Shown in pieces: positions 13,105 through 20,104 of a stretch of DNA of 20,104 nucleotides (position 1 is its first letter; each line of letters starts with the position of its first letter). The stretch is from IMG/VR virus record IMGVR_UViG_3300037258_000191, positions 1-20,104 of that record, one strand, 5' to 3'. The translations under genes and the position numbers were made by a program. The DNA comes from a virus. The notes below the pieces were generated by a model, which was not told the DNA's origin, made no database searches, and saw only the letters and a program-made list of their open reading frames with translations.

Positions 13105-15041
13105 GCGGGCTTCATGCCCTTGGCGATCAGCTTCCGGTAGACCTTCTGCACCTCGGCGGACACGCCGCCTGCCGCGCTGACGGTCTTGCCCGTGGCCGTC
13201 TTGATGCTCGTCGCCCCGCCAGAGCCGCCCATCGTGGTGACCCTCGGCCCGTCCGAGGACGTGGCAGCGGACGTGTACGGCAGCGCCCCGGCCAGTTCCA
13301 TCGCCGCCTCATGCGCGGCCATCGCGTGCACCGAACCCGCAGGCTCAGCGGACGGCATCGACGCCGCCACCTTGTTGTGAACGCCGATCAGCCCCGACAG
13401 CGCCCCGGCCATCGACCCGGACGCAGGGGACGGCTTACCCGTCGCGTGCGTCCCGGCCCAGCCGCCGTGCTGCGCGGACTTCAGGGTGCCGATCCGCATC
13501 CCGGTCGGCTTGTGGGTCACCGTGACCTCGCCGGGGCCGGTGCGCTTGCACGACACGTCACCGGGGCCGCGGACACGGGCGGTCTTCATCATCATGGCCA
13601 GCTCGATCCCGCCGCCGTCGTTCGCCATGGCGTGCAGCCGCTTCGGCAGGGGCTTCGCCTTGTACGGGACACCCATCGCCTTAGCGGCCATCTCTTTCTT
13701 GAGTTCGCTGAGATGATGCGCGGCCGACTTGTCGGTCACGTGCTGGAGCGCGTTGCCGAGGTGGTTGATCGCGTCCGCGTGGCGTCCTTCGGCGTCGGCC
13801 TGCTTCGCCTTGGCAATGTGCTCGTCCGCCGCACCGCCAACCTTGATCCAGCCGTGCTTGTACCGGTAGGCCAGTTCGATCGCCTCGCCGCCGTTCGCGC
13901 CCTCGAACGCCCACGTTCCCTTCACGCCCGGCTCGTCCATGGCGTTCAGTTCCCGGGCCCGCTTGCGGATCAGGGCCTTCAGCGCAGGCCGCCTGGAGGC
14001 AGGAGCGCGGCCGACCGACCGGATGGCCTTCTTCAGGTAGGCCAGGTCCGGAATCGGGAACGACCCGTCGTCCAGGGCGTCGTCGCTGGCCGCGAGCTTG
14101 GCACGTCCCGCCGCACGCTCCGGTGCAGGCGTCTTCACGGCCAGTTCCACCGCCGGGCCGTCGCTGGCGAGCTTCAGGTGGGATGCCTGCGCGTCCAGGG
14201 CCTTCGCCTGCGTCATCAGGCTGGCCGCCTTAGTCCGCAGCTGGGTCCGCTTCGTCTTCAGCTGCGCCGTAGTGACCTTCTTGGCGGCCTTCTTGGTCGT
14301 GGACTTCTTCGCCGTCTTGGACGGGGCTTTCTTCGCCACGGCCTTGCCTGCCGCCGTTCCCGCAGCCTTCGCCTTGGTCTTCGCGGCAGCAGCAGCCTTA
14401 GCGGCGGCTGCCTGGTTAGCCTTGATCTGGGTGTTGATGCCCGCGATCTGCTTGAGCAGTGCGTGAGCCTTAGTCCGGTCGGCTTTGGCCTGGGCGTGGA
14501 GCTTCGCGGCCTTGGCGCGATTGGCCTTCAAGGTGGCGGCGCTGACGGCTGGCTTCGGTGCCGTCTTGGCCATGGGCTTGGCCGGAGGCTTCCCGGCCGG
14601 GGCCGGCTTTCCCTTGGCGGGCTTCGCTGCGGGCTTGGATGCGCTCGCCGCAGCGGAACCGAACTGGCCGCCATTCGAGGCGCCGGCCGCTACGCGGGGA
14701 TGGAGAGCGGCATTGAATGCGCCGGCCAACTCGACCGCCTCCTGATCGTTGCTGTGAGCGTGGCTGGCGGCGCGCTTGGCTTCCCAGTCCGCGAGAGCAG
14801 CGGCAGCAGCGGCTTGCACCTGCGGGCGGACATGATCGCCTCCGGCAGCCCAGCGCTTGATCGCCGCGACGGCGAGGCGGATCGCGGTTGCCTCATCCTT
14901 GGCGCGACCGGTCCGGAGCAGGGCATGACTAACGCCACGGATGTAGGAATTCAAGCCTCCGGTGCGGGCCACCCAGTTGTCCGTCGTGCTCGAGGAAAAC
15001 GGCGACGTGTCCATCGGGCGGCCACCGGGCGAGACGGCCAT
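13038..15041 (-). CDS. Large modular head protein with H1-like Lys/Ala-rich region
   Basis: 667 residues. Order of parts: 22-92 a helical domain (WVARTGGLNSYIRG; later IKRWAAGGDHVRPQVQAAA) seen in actinophage head proteins; 113-128 HPRVAAGASNGGQFGS; 130-290 Lys/Ala/Pro-rich, histone H1-like, with helical segments that could bind DNA; 324-366 DDGSFPIPDLAYLKKAI with a basic helix; 392-480 and 483-580 two small domains; 627-660 a C-terminal helix VYRKLIAKGMKPAQAMALAK. A short motif (V/I/M)ELA recurs at 103, 298, 388, 479 and 581, each at a domain boundary. It lies between the ParB/2H gene and the protease. An internal head protein processed during maturation and perhaps ejected with DNA is inference. 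Its ATG overlaps the previous stop (TGATG). Confidence 0.8.
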   Translation of the reverse strand: MAVSPGGRPMDTSPFSSSTTDNWVARTGGLNSYIRGVSHALLRTGRAKDEATAIRLAVAAIKRWAAGGDHVRPQVQAAAAAALADWEAKRAASHAHSNDQEAVELAGAFNAALHPRVAAGASNGGQFGSAAASASKPAAKPAKGKPAPAGKPPAKPMAKTAPKPAVSAATLKANRAKAAKLHAQAKADRTKAHALLKQIAGINTQIKANQAAAAKAAAAAKTKAKAAGTAAGKAVAKKAPSKTAKKSTTKKAAKKVTTAQLKTKRTQLRTKAASLMTQAKALDAQASHLKLASDGPAVELAVKTPAPERAAGRAKLAASDDALDDGSFPIPDLAYLKKAIRSVGRAPASRRPALKALIRKRARELNAMDEPGVKGTWAFEGANGGEAIELAYRYKHGWIKVGGAADEHIAKAKQADAEGRHADAINHLGNALQHVTDKSAAHHLSELKKEMAAKAMGVPYKAKPLPKRLHAMANDGGGIELAMMMKTARVRGPGDVSCKRTGPGEVTVTHKPTGMRIGTLKSAQHGGWAGTHATGKPSPASGSMAGALSGLIGVHNKVAASMPSAEPAGSVHAMAAHEAAMELAGALPYTSAATSSDGPRVTTMGGSGGATSIKTATGKTVSAAGGVSAEVQKVYRKLIAKGMKPAQAMALAKRAASMHAKATAKAA

Positions 15042-15352
15042 CAGTCAACTCGTGCGGGCCAGTGCCAGGTACCGCCCCGGTAGTTTCGCGCGTTACACAG
15101 GTGCGTGAGGCTCTGTGCGTCCTCGGTGCCCTGATCCGGCCGGATGTTCTGGCTAAAGAACTGCCCGGTGGGGTTGAGAACGCACAGCGATAGCTCGGGC
15201 TCTATGCCGCCGAGGTGCGACGATGCATGCTGCGGGCCAACCTCGGTGACGATTGCCGCCCGGCACTCGCTGGTGTACGCCTGCGAGCCGTCAGGCTGTA
15301 CCGGAGAACCGTGGCTGACGTAATGCACCACGCGTCCAATAGATGGCCTCAT
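15041..15352 (-). CDS. Small conserved phage protein of unknown function
   Basis: 103 residues, overlapping the upstream gene by ATGA (15349-15352) and the downstream one by a base, so tightly coupled. The N-terminus RPSIGRVVHYVSHGSPVQPD, a middle ECRAAIVTEVG and LSLCVLNPTGQFF, and the end RGGTWHWPARVD form a pattern I recognise as frequent in actinophage head regions without known role. It looks like a small beta-barrel. There are no catalytic signatures. Confidence 0.75.
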   Translation of the reverse strand: MRPSIGRVVHYVSHGSPVQPDGSQAYTSECRAAIVTEVGPQHASSHLGGIEPELSLCVLNPTGQFFSQNIRPDQGTEDAQSLTHLCNARNYRGGTWHWPARVD

Positions 15353-16311
15353 GCCTGTTCCTTCCCGGTGCCGAGCGCGAACCGCCGCACGTCATCGCCG
15401 CGATGCACCGACAGGTGAGTGAACCGGACGGGCGTCGGGGGGACCGGACGCGGTAGCGGGTCGTCTTTGCCGACGTATGAGAGGGTGACGTGCGGCTTCC
15501 AGTCCTTGAACTCGCTGGCCGACAGATCCTCGAGCCCGTCGCGGATCGGCTGCGCGCCCTTGAGTGCCACCTTGGCGAACGCCGGGCGCTTGCCGTCACT
15601 GCTGGAGGATGGCGGGAACGAGTCCACGCCGCCGACCACGCCGGCCATCGGGCCGGGCGCGGACTTAGCGACCGCCTGAGCGCGGCTGCAAGCCTGAGCG
15701 AACGCGTCGTCGTCCACGTCATCGCCGAGGAACACGACCGTGATGTGATGCGAGGTGACGCCACCCGGAACCGGCTTGACTGTGCCCTTCGGCAGGTCGA
15801 GCGAGATCATGCCCGAACCGGACCTGACCACGCCTGCCGGGTAGCCAGCGGCGGCGAGATCCAACGCGGCACCGCCGTTCGCCAGCTGCTTGTGATGCGT
15901 CGACTGCCACGGCCCGCGATCCGTCTTCGCTACCCCGATCCACGCCGTGACCGGCTGGCCGATCTGAGCGCAGGCGGTCACCCGCGTATGGCCGTCCACG
16001 GCGTACGTGAGCCGTCGGCCCGGCGTCTTCACCAGGACGGCCGGCTTGCGCCAGCCAGCGGCGATCCTGCGGGCGAACGCGGCCACTTTCCGCTTGTCCG
16101 CCGACGCTGACCAGTCGCCAGAGTTCCGGTCGATCTGGTTCACGGGGACGAGTTTCGGCCCGGACCATTCCAGGTCATCGACCCACGACAGAGCACCCGG
16201 CGGGTAGTCGCGCTGGAGCTGTGCCTTCACCCGGTCGGCTACGGAGGTGCCAGAGTGTGCGGGAGCGGTGATGACGTCCGAGGGGGCGGCGGTCGTCGTG
16301 GCCACGGTCAC
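15349..16311 (-). CDS. ParB-like domain fused to 2H phosphoesterase
   Basis: 320 residues from GTG 16311; a GTG two codons later is also possible. Residues about 50-130 resemble a ParB/Srx-fold domain, with LVPVNQIDRN, a helix AAFARRIAAGWRKPAVLV and the signature DGHTRVTACAQIG (106-118). Residues about 165-310 are a 2H phosphoesterase: two HxT motifs, HIT at 189-191 and HVT at 274-276, each in a typical strand (HITVVFLG, HVTLSYVG). Both motifs are intact, so phosphodiesterase activity on 2',3'-cyclic or 2'-5' linked nucleotides is plausible. NGGAALDLA (145-153) joins the domains and resembles the ELA motifs of the neighbouring head protein. Such domain combinations occur in phage polyvalent proteins delivered with the genome; delivery here is inferred from its place among head genes. 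Confidence 0.8.
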   Translation of the reverse strand: MTVATTTAAPSDVITAPAHSGTSVADRVKAQLQRDYPPGALSWVDDLEWSGPKLVPVNQIDRNSGDWSASADKRKVAAFARRIAAGWRKPAVLVKTPGRRLTYAVDGHTRVTACAQIGQPVTAWIGVAKTDRGPWQSTHHKQLANGGAALDLAAAGYPAGVVRSGSGMISLDLPKGTVKPVPGGVTSHHITVVFLGDDVDDDAFAQACSRAQAVAKSAPGPMAGVVGGVDSFPPSSSSDGKRPAFAKVALKGAQPIRDGLEDLSASEFKDWKPHVTLSYVGKDDPLPRPVPPTPVRFTHLSVHRGDDVRRFALGTGKEQA

Positions 16312-16318
16312 CGCCTCG

Positions 16319-16993
16319 TCATCGTGCGCCGAGCCCGGGCATGACCGGAGCGCCGGGCCACGGGGGAACGGGGATGCAGCGGCAAGCCGGATGTACCGCC
16401 CCCGGTATCGATGGCGAACCTTCGATGACGGGCGGGTCGCTGGCCCGGAAGTTCAGGCCGGACGCCCGCAAACACCCCGGCGAGCACCTACCGTCCTTGA
16501 CGGCTTGCCAACCAAGCAGGTCCCCGTGAGCGCTGGCCATCCCGTCAACCGCCATCGCCGCTGACACGCGTCCTTGCGAAGCGCCGACGTGAGCCGCGAA
16601 CCAGCGTTTCTCCGCTTGGATCTGCGCGCCGATCGCGTCGCTGACCGGCTCGCCTTGCGCCTTCGCCTCGTCAGCGGCCCGCTGGATCCTCCGCACGCTG
16701 GCAAGCGTGAATGCCGCCCGCCTCAGCTCGTTCTGGCTCACAGCGAATCTGGTGGCCGGGCCGGTGCCTTCCATCGGCTGCTGCGGCATCGACAGCACCA
16801 GGGCGACCACGGCCTTGAGGGCTGACGGGCTGATCCCGGCACGGGAGAACGGGGCGCGGAGACGGTCCGTGATCGCCTTGGCGGTATGCAGGAGCAGGAA
16901 CGCGGCGATGATGGCCGCGATCAGGGCGGCGTCGGACGGGGCGTCCTGTTGCTGGGCTTGAGGCTGCGGCGGCGGGGCGGTCGGCGTGGTCAT
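16319..16993 (-). CDS. MuF-like minor head protein
   Basis: About 224 residues from ATG 16993, preferred over GTG 17002 because GAGGTGG then has suitable spacing. The N-terminus is Pro/Gln-rich, then a hydrophobic helix (AALIAAIIAAFLLLH). The diagnostic part is near the C-terminus: SAHGDLLGWQAVKDGRCSPG, a second Cys, then a Pro-rich stretch and GAVHPACRC, the Cys/His zinc-like motif of Mu gpF/SPP1 gp7-type minor head proteins. These bind the portal and are packaged in small number. It is shorter than most family members, so the N-terminal portal-binding part may be divergent. Confidence 0.78.
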   Translation of the reverse strand: MTTPTAPPPQPQAQQQDAPSDAALIAAIIAAFLLLHTAKAITDRLRAPFSRAGISPSALKAVVALVLSMPQQPMEGTGPATRFAVSQNELRRAAFTLASVRRIQRAADEAKAQGEPVSDAIGAQIQAEKRWFAAHVGASQGRVSAAMAVDGMASAHGDLLGWQAVKDGRCSPGCLRASGLNFRASDPPVIEGSPSIPGAVHPACRCIPVPPWPGAPVMPGLGAR

Positions 16994-17011
16994 CGTGACC
17001 ACCTCGCTCGA

Positions 17012-17314
17012 TTAGGCGCGCTGGACCTTGACTGGCATGTGGTCGTCAGGCAGCGCCGGAGACGTGATGGCGTACCCCATCTCGCGGAACTGGGGCCGGA
17101 TGTCCACGATGCCGAGCAGTCCGTCCTCGGTCTCGAAGGGTCCGTGGACGTCGTTGTGGTGCTCTTCGCGGTCCCGCTTCGCGCTGGCCTCGAAGTACTC
17201 GCGATCCGGGTAGATGAACGCCACGGCGTCGAGCGGGTGGATCTCACCGCGCAGCCCGGCCCGGCGCAGTGCTGCCGCCGTATCCGTCCGTACCGCGCGG
17301 TGCTCGTCGGTCAT
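17012..17314 (-). CDS. Small protein of unknown function in the portal-MuF interval
   Basis: 100 residues. The ATG overlaps the stop of the upstream zinc-ribbon gene (ATGA at 17311-17314), indicating coupling. The sequence has an N-terminal helix (TDTAAALRRAGLRG), a central acidic/basic segment YFEASAKRDREEHHNDVHG and a C-terminal GLLGIVDIRPQFREMGYAI. I recognise no family. It is a reliable ORF because of the overlap and the protein-like composition. Confidence 0.7.
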   Translation of the reverse strand: MTDEHRAVRTDTAAALRRAGLRGEIHPLDAVAFIYPDREYFEASAKRDREEHHNDVHGPFETEDGLLGIVDIRPQFREMGYAITSPALPDDHMPVKVQRA

Positions 17315-17508
17315 CTGCTGTTCCCCCTCGCTCGCGTCCCGCCGCTGAGGTCCGGCGCGGTATCGCCGTCCTTCATCTGGGTAGCCAGCCGCCGCATATC
17401 CTCAAAGGTCAGTTCGCGGCCGCATGTCTCGCAGCGCCAGAGCATCACGGTGGCGCGGTAGGGCATCCGCCCGTGGCCGGTGCACTCAACCGTGACCTTG
17501 ACCCCCAT
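17311..17508 (-). CDS. Zinc-ribbon-like small protein
   Basis: 65 residues. CTGH at 9-12 and CETC at 26-29 form a Cys-x2-His / Cys-x2-Cys pair, the layout of a zinc ribbon, with a basic disordered end (GTRARGNSR). It lies 11 bases after the portal C-terminal fragment and is coupled to the next gene by ATGA. No strong ribosome site precedes the ATG. The role is unknown; nucleic-acid or protein binding is possible. Confidence 0.65.
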   Translation of the reverse strand: MGVKVTVECTGHGRMPYRATVMLWRCETCGRELTFEDMRRLATQMKDGDTAPDLSGGTRARGNSR

Positions 17509-17519
17509 GGACGGCGAGC

Positions 17520-18029
17520 CTAAGCCTTCGTGCCGCTGGACAGGTTCGGCACGTCGAACGGCTGGCTGATGTCCTCCGGCAGCGGCGCCTTGCCTGCCGC
17601 CTTCAGCGCCTGCTGGGTGAGCTTCGCCGCTGCATTCACGCCGCCCGCGAGCCTGCCGACACCCGCCGCTGCCGCCTTCGGCATCCCGTCCGGTGCCTGC
17701 GCGACCGCCTGCGCCTCACGTGCCTTCGCGCCGGCCTCCACGATCTGGTGCACGGCATCCATGGGGAGATTCAAGTACGTGGCCAGCCGCTCGGTGATGA
17801 TGTCCAAAATGCCCGTCGGGACTTGGAGGGCAGGCGCCACCGCGAGAGCCTGGAACAGGGATACCAGCGACGCGCCACTCTCGTCGGTGAGCGCCCCGAA
17901 CCTGAACGACGGGTACGACGCCGACGGGCCGAAGTTCAGCGTCACCAGCGGCGGGCGAGGGAGCCGCGGCCGAGGCTGGCCAGCGACGACAGGCCCATGA
18001 AACCGGCCAGGACGCTGCTGGTCTGCCAC
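17520..18029 (-). pseudogene. Portal protein, C-terminal fragment in a shifted frame
   Basis: The frame holds PPLVTLNFGPSASYPSFRFG and the run QVPTGILDIITERLATYLNL, which read as the C-terminal part of the portal family (LV.LNFG..A..P.FRFGPLTDE). It is in the -1 frame relative to the portal ORF that overlaps it (17942-18029), and the first 29 residues are merely the alternate frame of the portal. A GTG at 17945 overlapping the portal TGA (GTGA) would allow re-initiation at VTLNFG. The end (AAKLTQQALKAAGKAPLPED) is an ordinary portal tail. Either the portal gene is broken here or the window contains a sequence error. Confidence 0.72.
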
Positions 18030-18952
18030 GTCTCCAGGAACGACAGGGCGTCCTGGAACTGGGACGCTCCCTTGCCGCTGGACTCGAGGATGTCGAACGA
18101 CTTCTGCTCGCCCTGGATGGTCTCGAACCCGACAATGCCCGACGCGCGCATGGACGCCACGTCGTCGGCACGCTGGTTGGCCTCAGGCTGGGACTGGCCG
18201 TAGACGATCACCTTGGGCAGCGACTGCGCCTCAAGGTAGGTCAGCCAGAGATACAGCAGCTTCGCCTTCGTACGCCAGCACCAGTAGGAGATCTGAAGCT
18301 CGGACGTGCCCGTCAGCGGGTTGCGGTGCTTCCCGTTGAGGTACACCCACGCTTTCGGTCCGTCGATATCGACCCATCCCGGCATCTTCGCCTTGCTGAC
18401 CGCCTTGGGCTGCTCGCCGAAGAGCCATACCTGCTGCTTGAACCCCGTCAGGGCCGCCGTGCGCGGATCCCGCTTGATCTCGCATGTCGCCGATGGCCGG
18501 AACGCCAGCTTCTCGTAGATGATCCGGCCGTCCTCGTCGCGGACGGCGAAGCACTTCTCGAAGAAGGCGCGGCGGTACGTCTGCGCCGACGTCAGCTGGC
18601 CGATCACGTCCTGCAGCGGGGTCTTCATCCCGCCGCCCGTGTGCGGGGTCATCAGCACCGACCGGGCGAACTCAGCTTCGCCGTTGTCCCCGCCGGCCTT
18701 CTCGATCGACCGGGACGCCTGCCGGATCGGGAGCGTCAGCACGGCCTCGATCGCCGCGGCCTGGCCGTCGCGTTCCAGCATGACCGTGATGTCCCGGTCG
18801 TTGAAGTCGCCGTAGTCGAGCAGGTCCCCGTCGCCCGTGTAGGCGAACATCCCCTCGCGGGCGTCGAACTGGGTGCCGATCTCGCCCTGAAGCAGCTGCT
18901 TCTGCGTCTTAGGGCTCAGGTCGGGGAACTTGACCACGCGGGCGGGGGGCAT
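17942..18952 (-). CDS. Phage portal protein, N-terminal two-thirds (truncated)
   Basis: 336 residues from ATG 18952, with a G-rich ribosome site five bases upstream. Portals form the dodecameric DNA gate at one capsid vertex and dock the terminase. The sequence follows the DUF935/gp29-like portal pattern: AAAIEAVLTLPIRQASRSIE, the helix QLTSAQTYRRAFFEKCFAV, LAFRPSATCEIKRDPRTAAL, LTGTSELQISYWCWRTKAKL and a late SSVLAGFMGLSSLASLGRGS. It then ends abruptly in LARRW. Family members continue after the GRGS/GKGS point with a conserved SYALS-type segment of about 30 residues before LV.LNFG; that segment is missing here and the remainder is in the -1 frame. The protein as read should not make a complete portal. 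Confidence 0.85.
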   Translation of the reverse strand: MPPARVVKFPDLSPKTQKQLLQGEIGTQFDAREGMFAYTGDGDLLDYGDFNDRDITVMLERDGQAAAIEAVLTLPIRQASRSIEKAGGDNGEAEFARSVLMTPHTGGGMKTPLQDVIGQLTSAQTYRRAFFEKCFAVRDEDGRIIYEKLAFRPSATCEIKRDPRTAALTGFKQQVWLFGEQPKAVSKAKMPGWVDIDGPKAWVYLNGKHRNPLTGTSELQISYWCWRTKAKLLYLWLTYLEAQSLPKVIVYGQSQPEANQRADDVASMRASGIVGFETIQGEQKSFDILESSGKGASQFQDALSFLETWQTSSVLAGFMGLSSLASLGRGSLARRW

Positions 18953-18976
18953 CGGGCACCCCCATGCGGGATCAGG

Positions 18977-19267
18977 TCAGCGTTTGCTCGCCACCCACTC
19001 ATGGCAGTCCGGGCAGACGCCCTTGCCATGGATGCGCGGGTGGTTACAGTTCTCCGGTGAGCGCTCAGGCTCAGGTCCGGGCGAGACGCCGATCCGCTGC
19101 AGGATCCGCTCGCCCCAGCCGTCCAGCAGGCGCGTCAGCGCGACCTCGGCGGGCTGCGGCTCGCCGGCGTCCAGGCCGCGCCGCACGAGCTCGGATATCG
19201 GCAGGCCCGACGCTTCCATGCGGCCGACCAGATCGTTGCTGAGGTAAACGCTCGTCTTTTTGCCCAC
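18977..19267 (-). CDS. Ribbon-helix-helix protein with C-terminal zinc motif
   Basis: 96 residues between terminase and portal. Residues 4-31 (KTSVYLSNDLVGRMEASGLP and the helix ISELVRRGLD) are a ribbon-helix-helix DNA-binding fold. Residues 74-89 contain CNHPRIHGKGVCPDCH, a zinc-ribbon-like cluster. The start is GTG 19267; no good ribosome site precedes it. A small DNA-binding protein in this place could be a terminase small subunit-like factor or a late-gene regulator; both are inference. The combination of RHH and zinc cluster in one short protein is uncommon. Confidence 0.75.
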   Translation of the reverse strand: MGKKTSVYLSNDLVGRMEASGLPISELVRRGLDAGEPQPAEVALTRLLDGWGERILQRIGVSPGPEPERSPENCNHPRIHGKGVCPDCHEWVASKR

Positions 19268-19308
19268 GTCAGGAGTGTGCCGTGCGACGTACCGTCATAC
19301 CGCGAGCC

Positions 19309-20104
19309 CTACCGCCACGTCCTGACGTTGCCGCGCCGCTTCGGCACGTCCGGCTGAGGCGCGAAACTGTCCGCGTCCCAAACGTCCGCCGGGTCGTCGG
19401 GCTCACGTCGTCTCGGGTCACGGGGACTGTGCGGGGACTGCCCGATCCGGGCCAGGTCAGACGAGCCGGCCCACTGCCTCGGACCCGGAGCGCGGACGAC
19501 CTGCGGGCCGAACGTCATCTCCAAGAACGGCGTCGCCGACCACACGAGGCTGTCCATGCGGTCCGGGCTGCGTTCGCCAGCCGCCCCCGTGAAGGCGCAC
19601 AGCTGATCTTCAAGCTCAACGTGCGGCCCGTTGACGTGACGCACGACACCACGCTCGTACAGGGCGGCGACCGGCTCGGCGCGGGTCCGCTTCGCCTGCG
19701 AGGCGTGCACCACCTGGTACGGCACCGATACATCTAGGTCTTTCATCACCTGCCGGAGCGTCGCCACGAGGTATGCCCCGCCGTGGTTCTTCTCCAGGAT
19801 GATCGTCGCATTCCACCGCTGCGCCGCATCCACGACCTTACGCAGGAACGGGACAGGGCCCATCGTGCCGCCCCACGACTCGGGGACGTACAGGTAGCCG
19901 TCCCCCGCGAGGCCGCACACCGTGTAGGCCTGCTCGTCGCTCTCGCTGGTGCCGTCGGACGGGTCGACACCGATGCAGCAGCGGCGGAACCCGGGCTGCT
20001 CGGGGTTGCTGCCGGGGATCTCGTCGGCCTGGATCGAATCCAGCAGGTCACGGGTCCACAGTGCGTTCTCGGCGTCATCGAGAAGCTCGCCTTCGAGCTC
20101 CTGC
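19309..20104 (-). CDS. terL: Terminase large subunit, C-terminal part (partial)
   Basis: Packaging motor and headful/cos nuclease. The frame is open to the right edge, so the ATPase domain and start lie outside; about 264 residues remain. They begin with an ELLDD...LWTRDLLDS linker typical of terminases. The RNase H-like nuclease follows: CIGVDPSDGTSESDEQAYTV (first acidic motif), IILEKNHGGAYLVATLRQVM (second) and SPDRMDSLVWSATPF (third Asp). All three acidic positions are present. The last 50 residues are Pro/Arg-rich and probably disordered. It is followed 41 bases later by the RHH gene. Family assignment is firm; cos or pac type is not determinable here. Confidence 0.92.
   Translation of the reverse strand, partial: QELEGELLDDAENALWTRDLLDSIQADEIPGSNPEQPGFRRCCIGVDPSDGTSESDEQAYTVCGLAGDGYLYVPESWGGTMGPVPFLRKVVDAAQRWNATIILEKNHGGAYLVATLRQVMKDLDVSVPYQVVHASQAKRTRAEPVAALYERGVVRHVNGPHVELEDQLCAFTGAAGERSPDRMDSLVWSATPFLEMTFGPQVVRAPGPRQWAGSSDLARIGQSPHSPRDPRRREPDDPADVWDADSFAPQPDVPKRRGNVRTWR

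Noticed and set aside
14220-14460. Tandem DNA repeat
   Set aside because: Repetition is at the level of Lys/Ala codons; no regular DNA period is seen.
13065-15083. 672-codon plus-strand frame
   Set aside because: It is antisense of the modular head protein with no protein-like motifs.
17942-18029. Programmed -1 frameshift in the portal gene
   Set aside because: No slippery sequence is seen, portals are not known to me to use one, and a conserved segment is missing, so a deletion or sequence error fits better.
1-20104. CRISPR array, tRNA, rRNA, integrase or attachment site
   Set aside because: I saw no direct-repeat and spacer pattern, no cloverleaf with CCA-type end and no recombinase motifs in any frame read.

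Overview
The window is about 20 kb of very GC-rich DNA carrying the head and tail module of a tailed (siphovirus-type) actinobacterial phage or prophage. The evidence is gene order, heavy GTG/TTG start use and protein families: terminase large subunit, portal, MuF-type minor head protein, prohead protease fused to scaffold, decoration protein, HK97-fold-type capsid protein, connectors, tail terminator, tail tube, frameshifted tail chaperones and tape measure. No integrase, attachment site, lysis or replication gene is visible, so the window does not show whether this is a free phage or a lysogen.

Almost everything is on the minus strand and is read from right to left. At the right edge (20104-17012) are the terminase C-terminus (cut by the edge), a ribbon-helix-helix/zinc protein, a portal gene broken into two frames, a zinc-ribbon peptide and a small unknown. 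Next (16993-13038) come the MuF-like protein, a ParB-like plus 2H-phosphoesterase fusion, a small conserved protein and a 667-residue modular Lys/Ala-rich head protein. Then (12764-10051) come protease-scaffold, tandem hairpins, decoration protein and major capsid protein. From 10026 to 5501 lie connectors, tail terminator, three small structural-type proteins and the tail tube. From 5291 to the left edge lie a zinc-ribbon peptide, the tail chaperone pair, a lipoprotein and a tape measure of at least 1304 codons with a lytic-transglycosylase-like domain.

Three short plus-strand units sit in gaps of this minus-strand operon, like morons: a 47-residue membrane peptide (5361-5504), a two-gene unit (7864-8519) and a helix-turn-helix gene (12793-13104). 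The most interesting is 7864-8301. Its product is a stand-alone homologue of the N-terminal protease domain of this same phage's prohead protease (about 40% identity by hand, no gaps), but the His-rich segment and the presumed catalytic Ser are both replaced. It and the HTH gene start from nearly identical leaderless-looking promoters, back to back with a structural gene. A capsid-maturation decoy or interference factor is a reasonable, untested idea. The host-like lipoprotein just before the tape measure gene is a second candidate exclusion factor.
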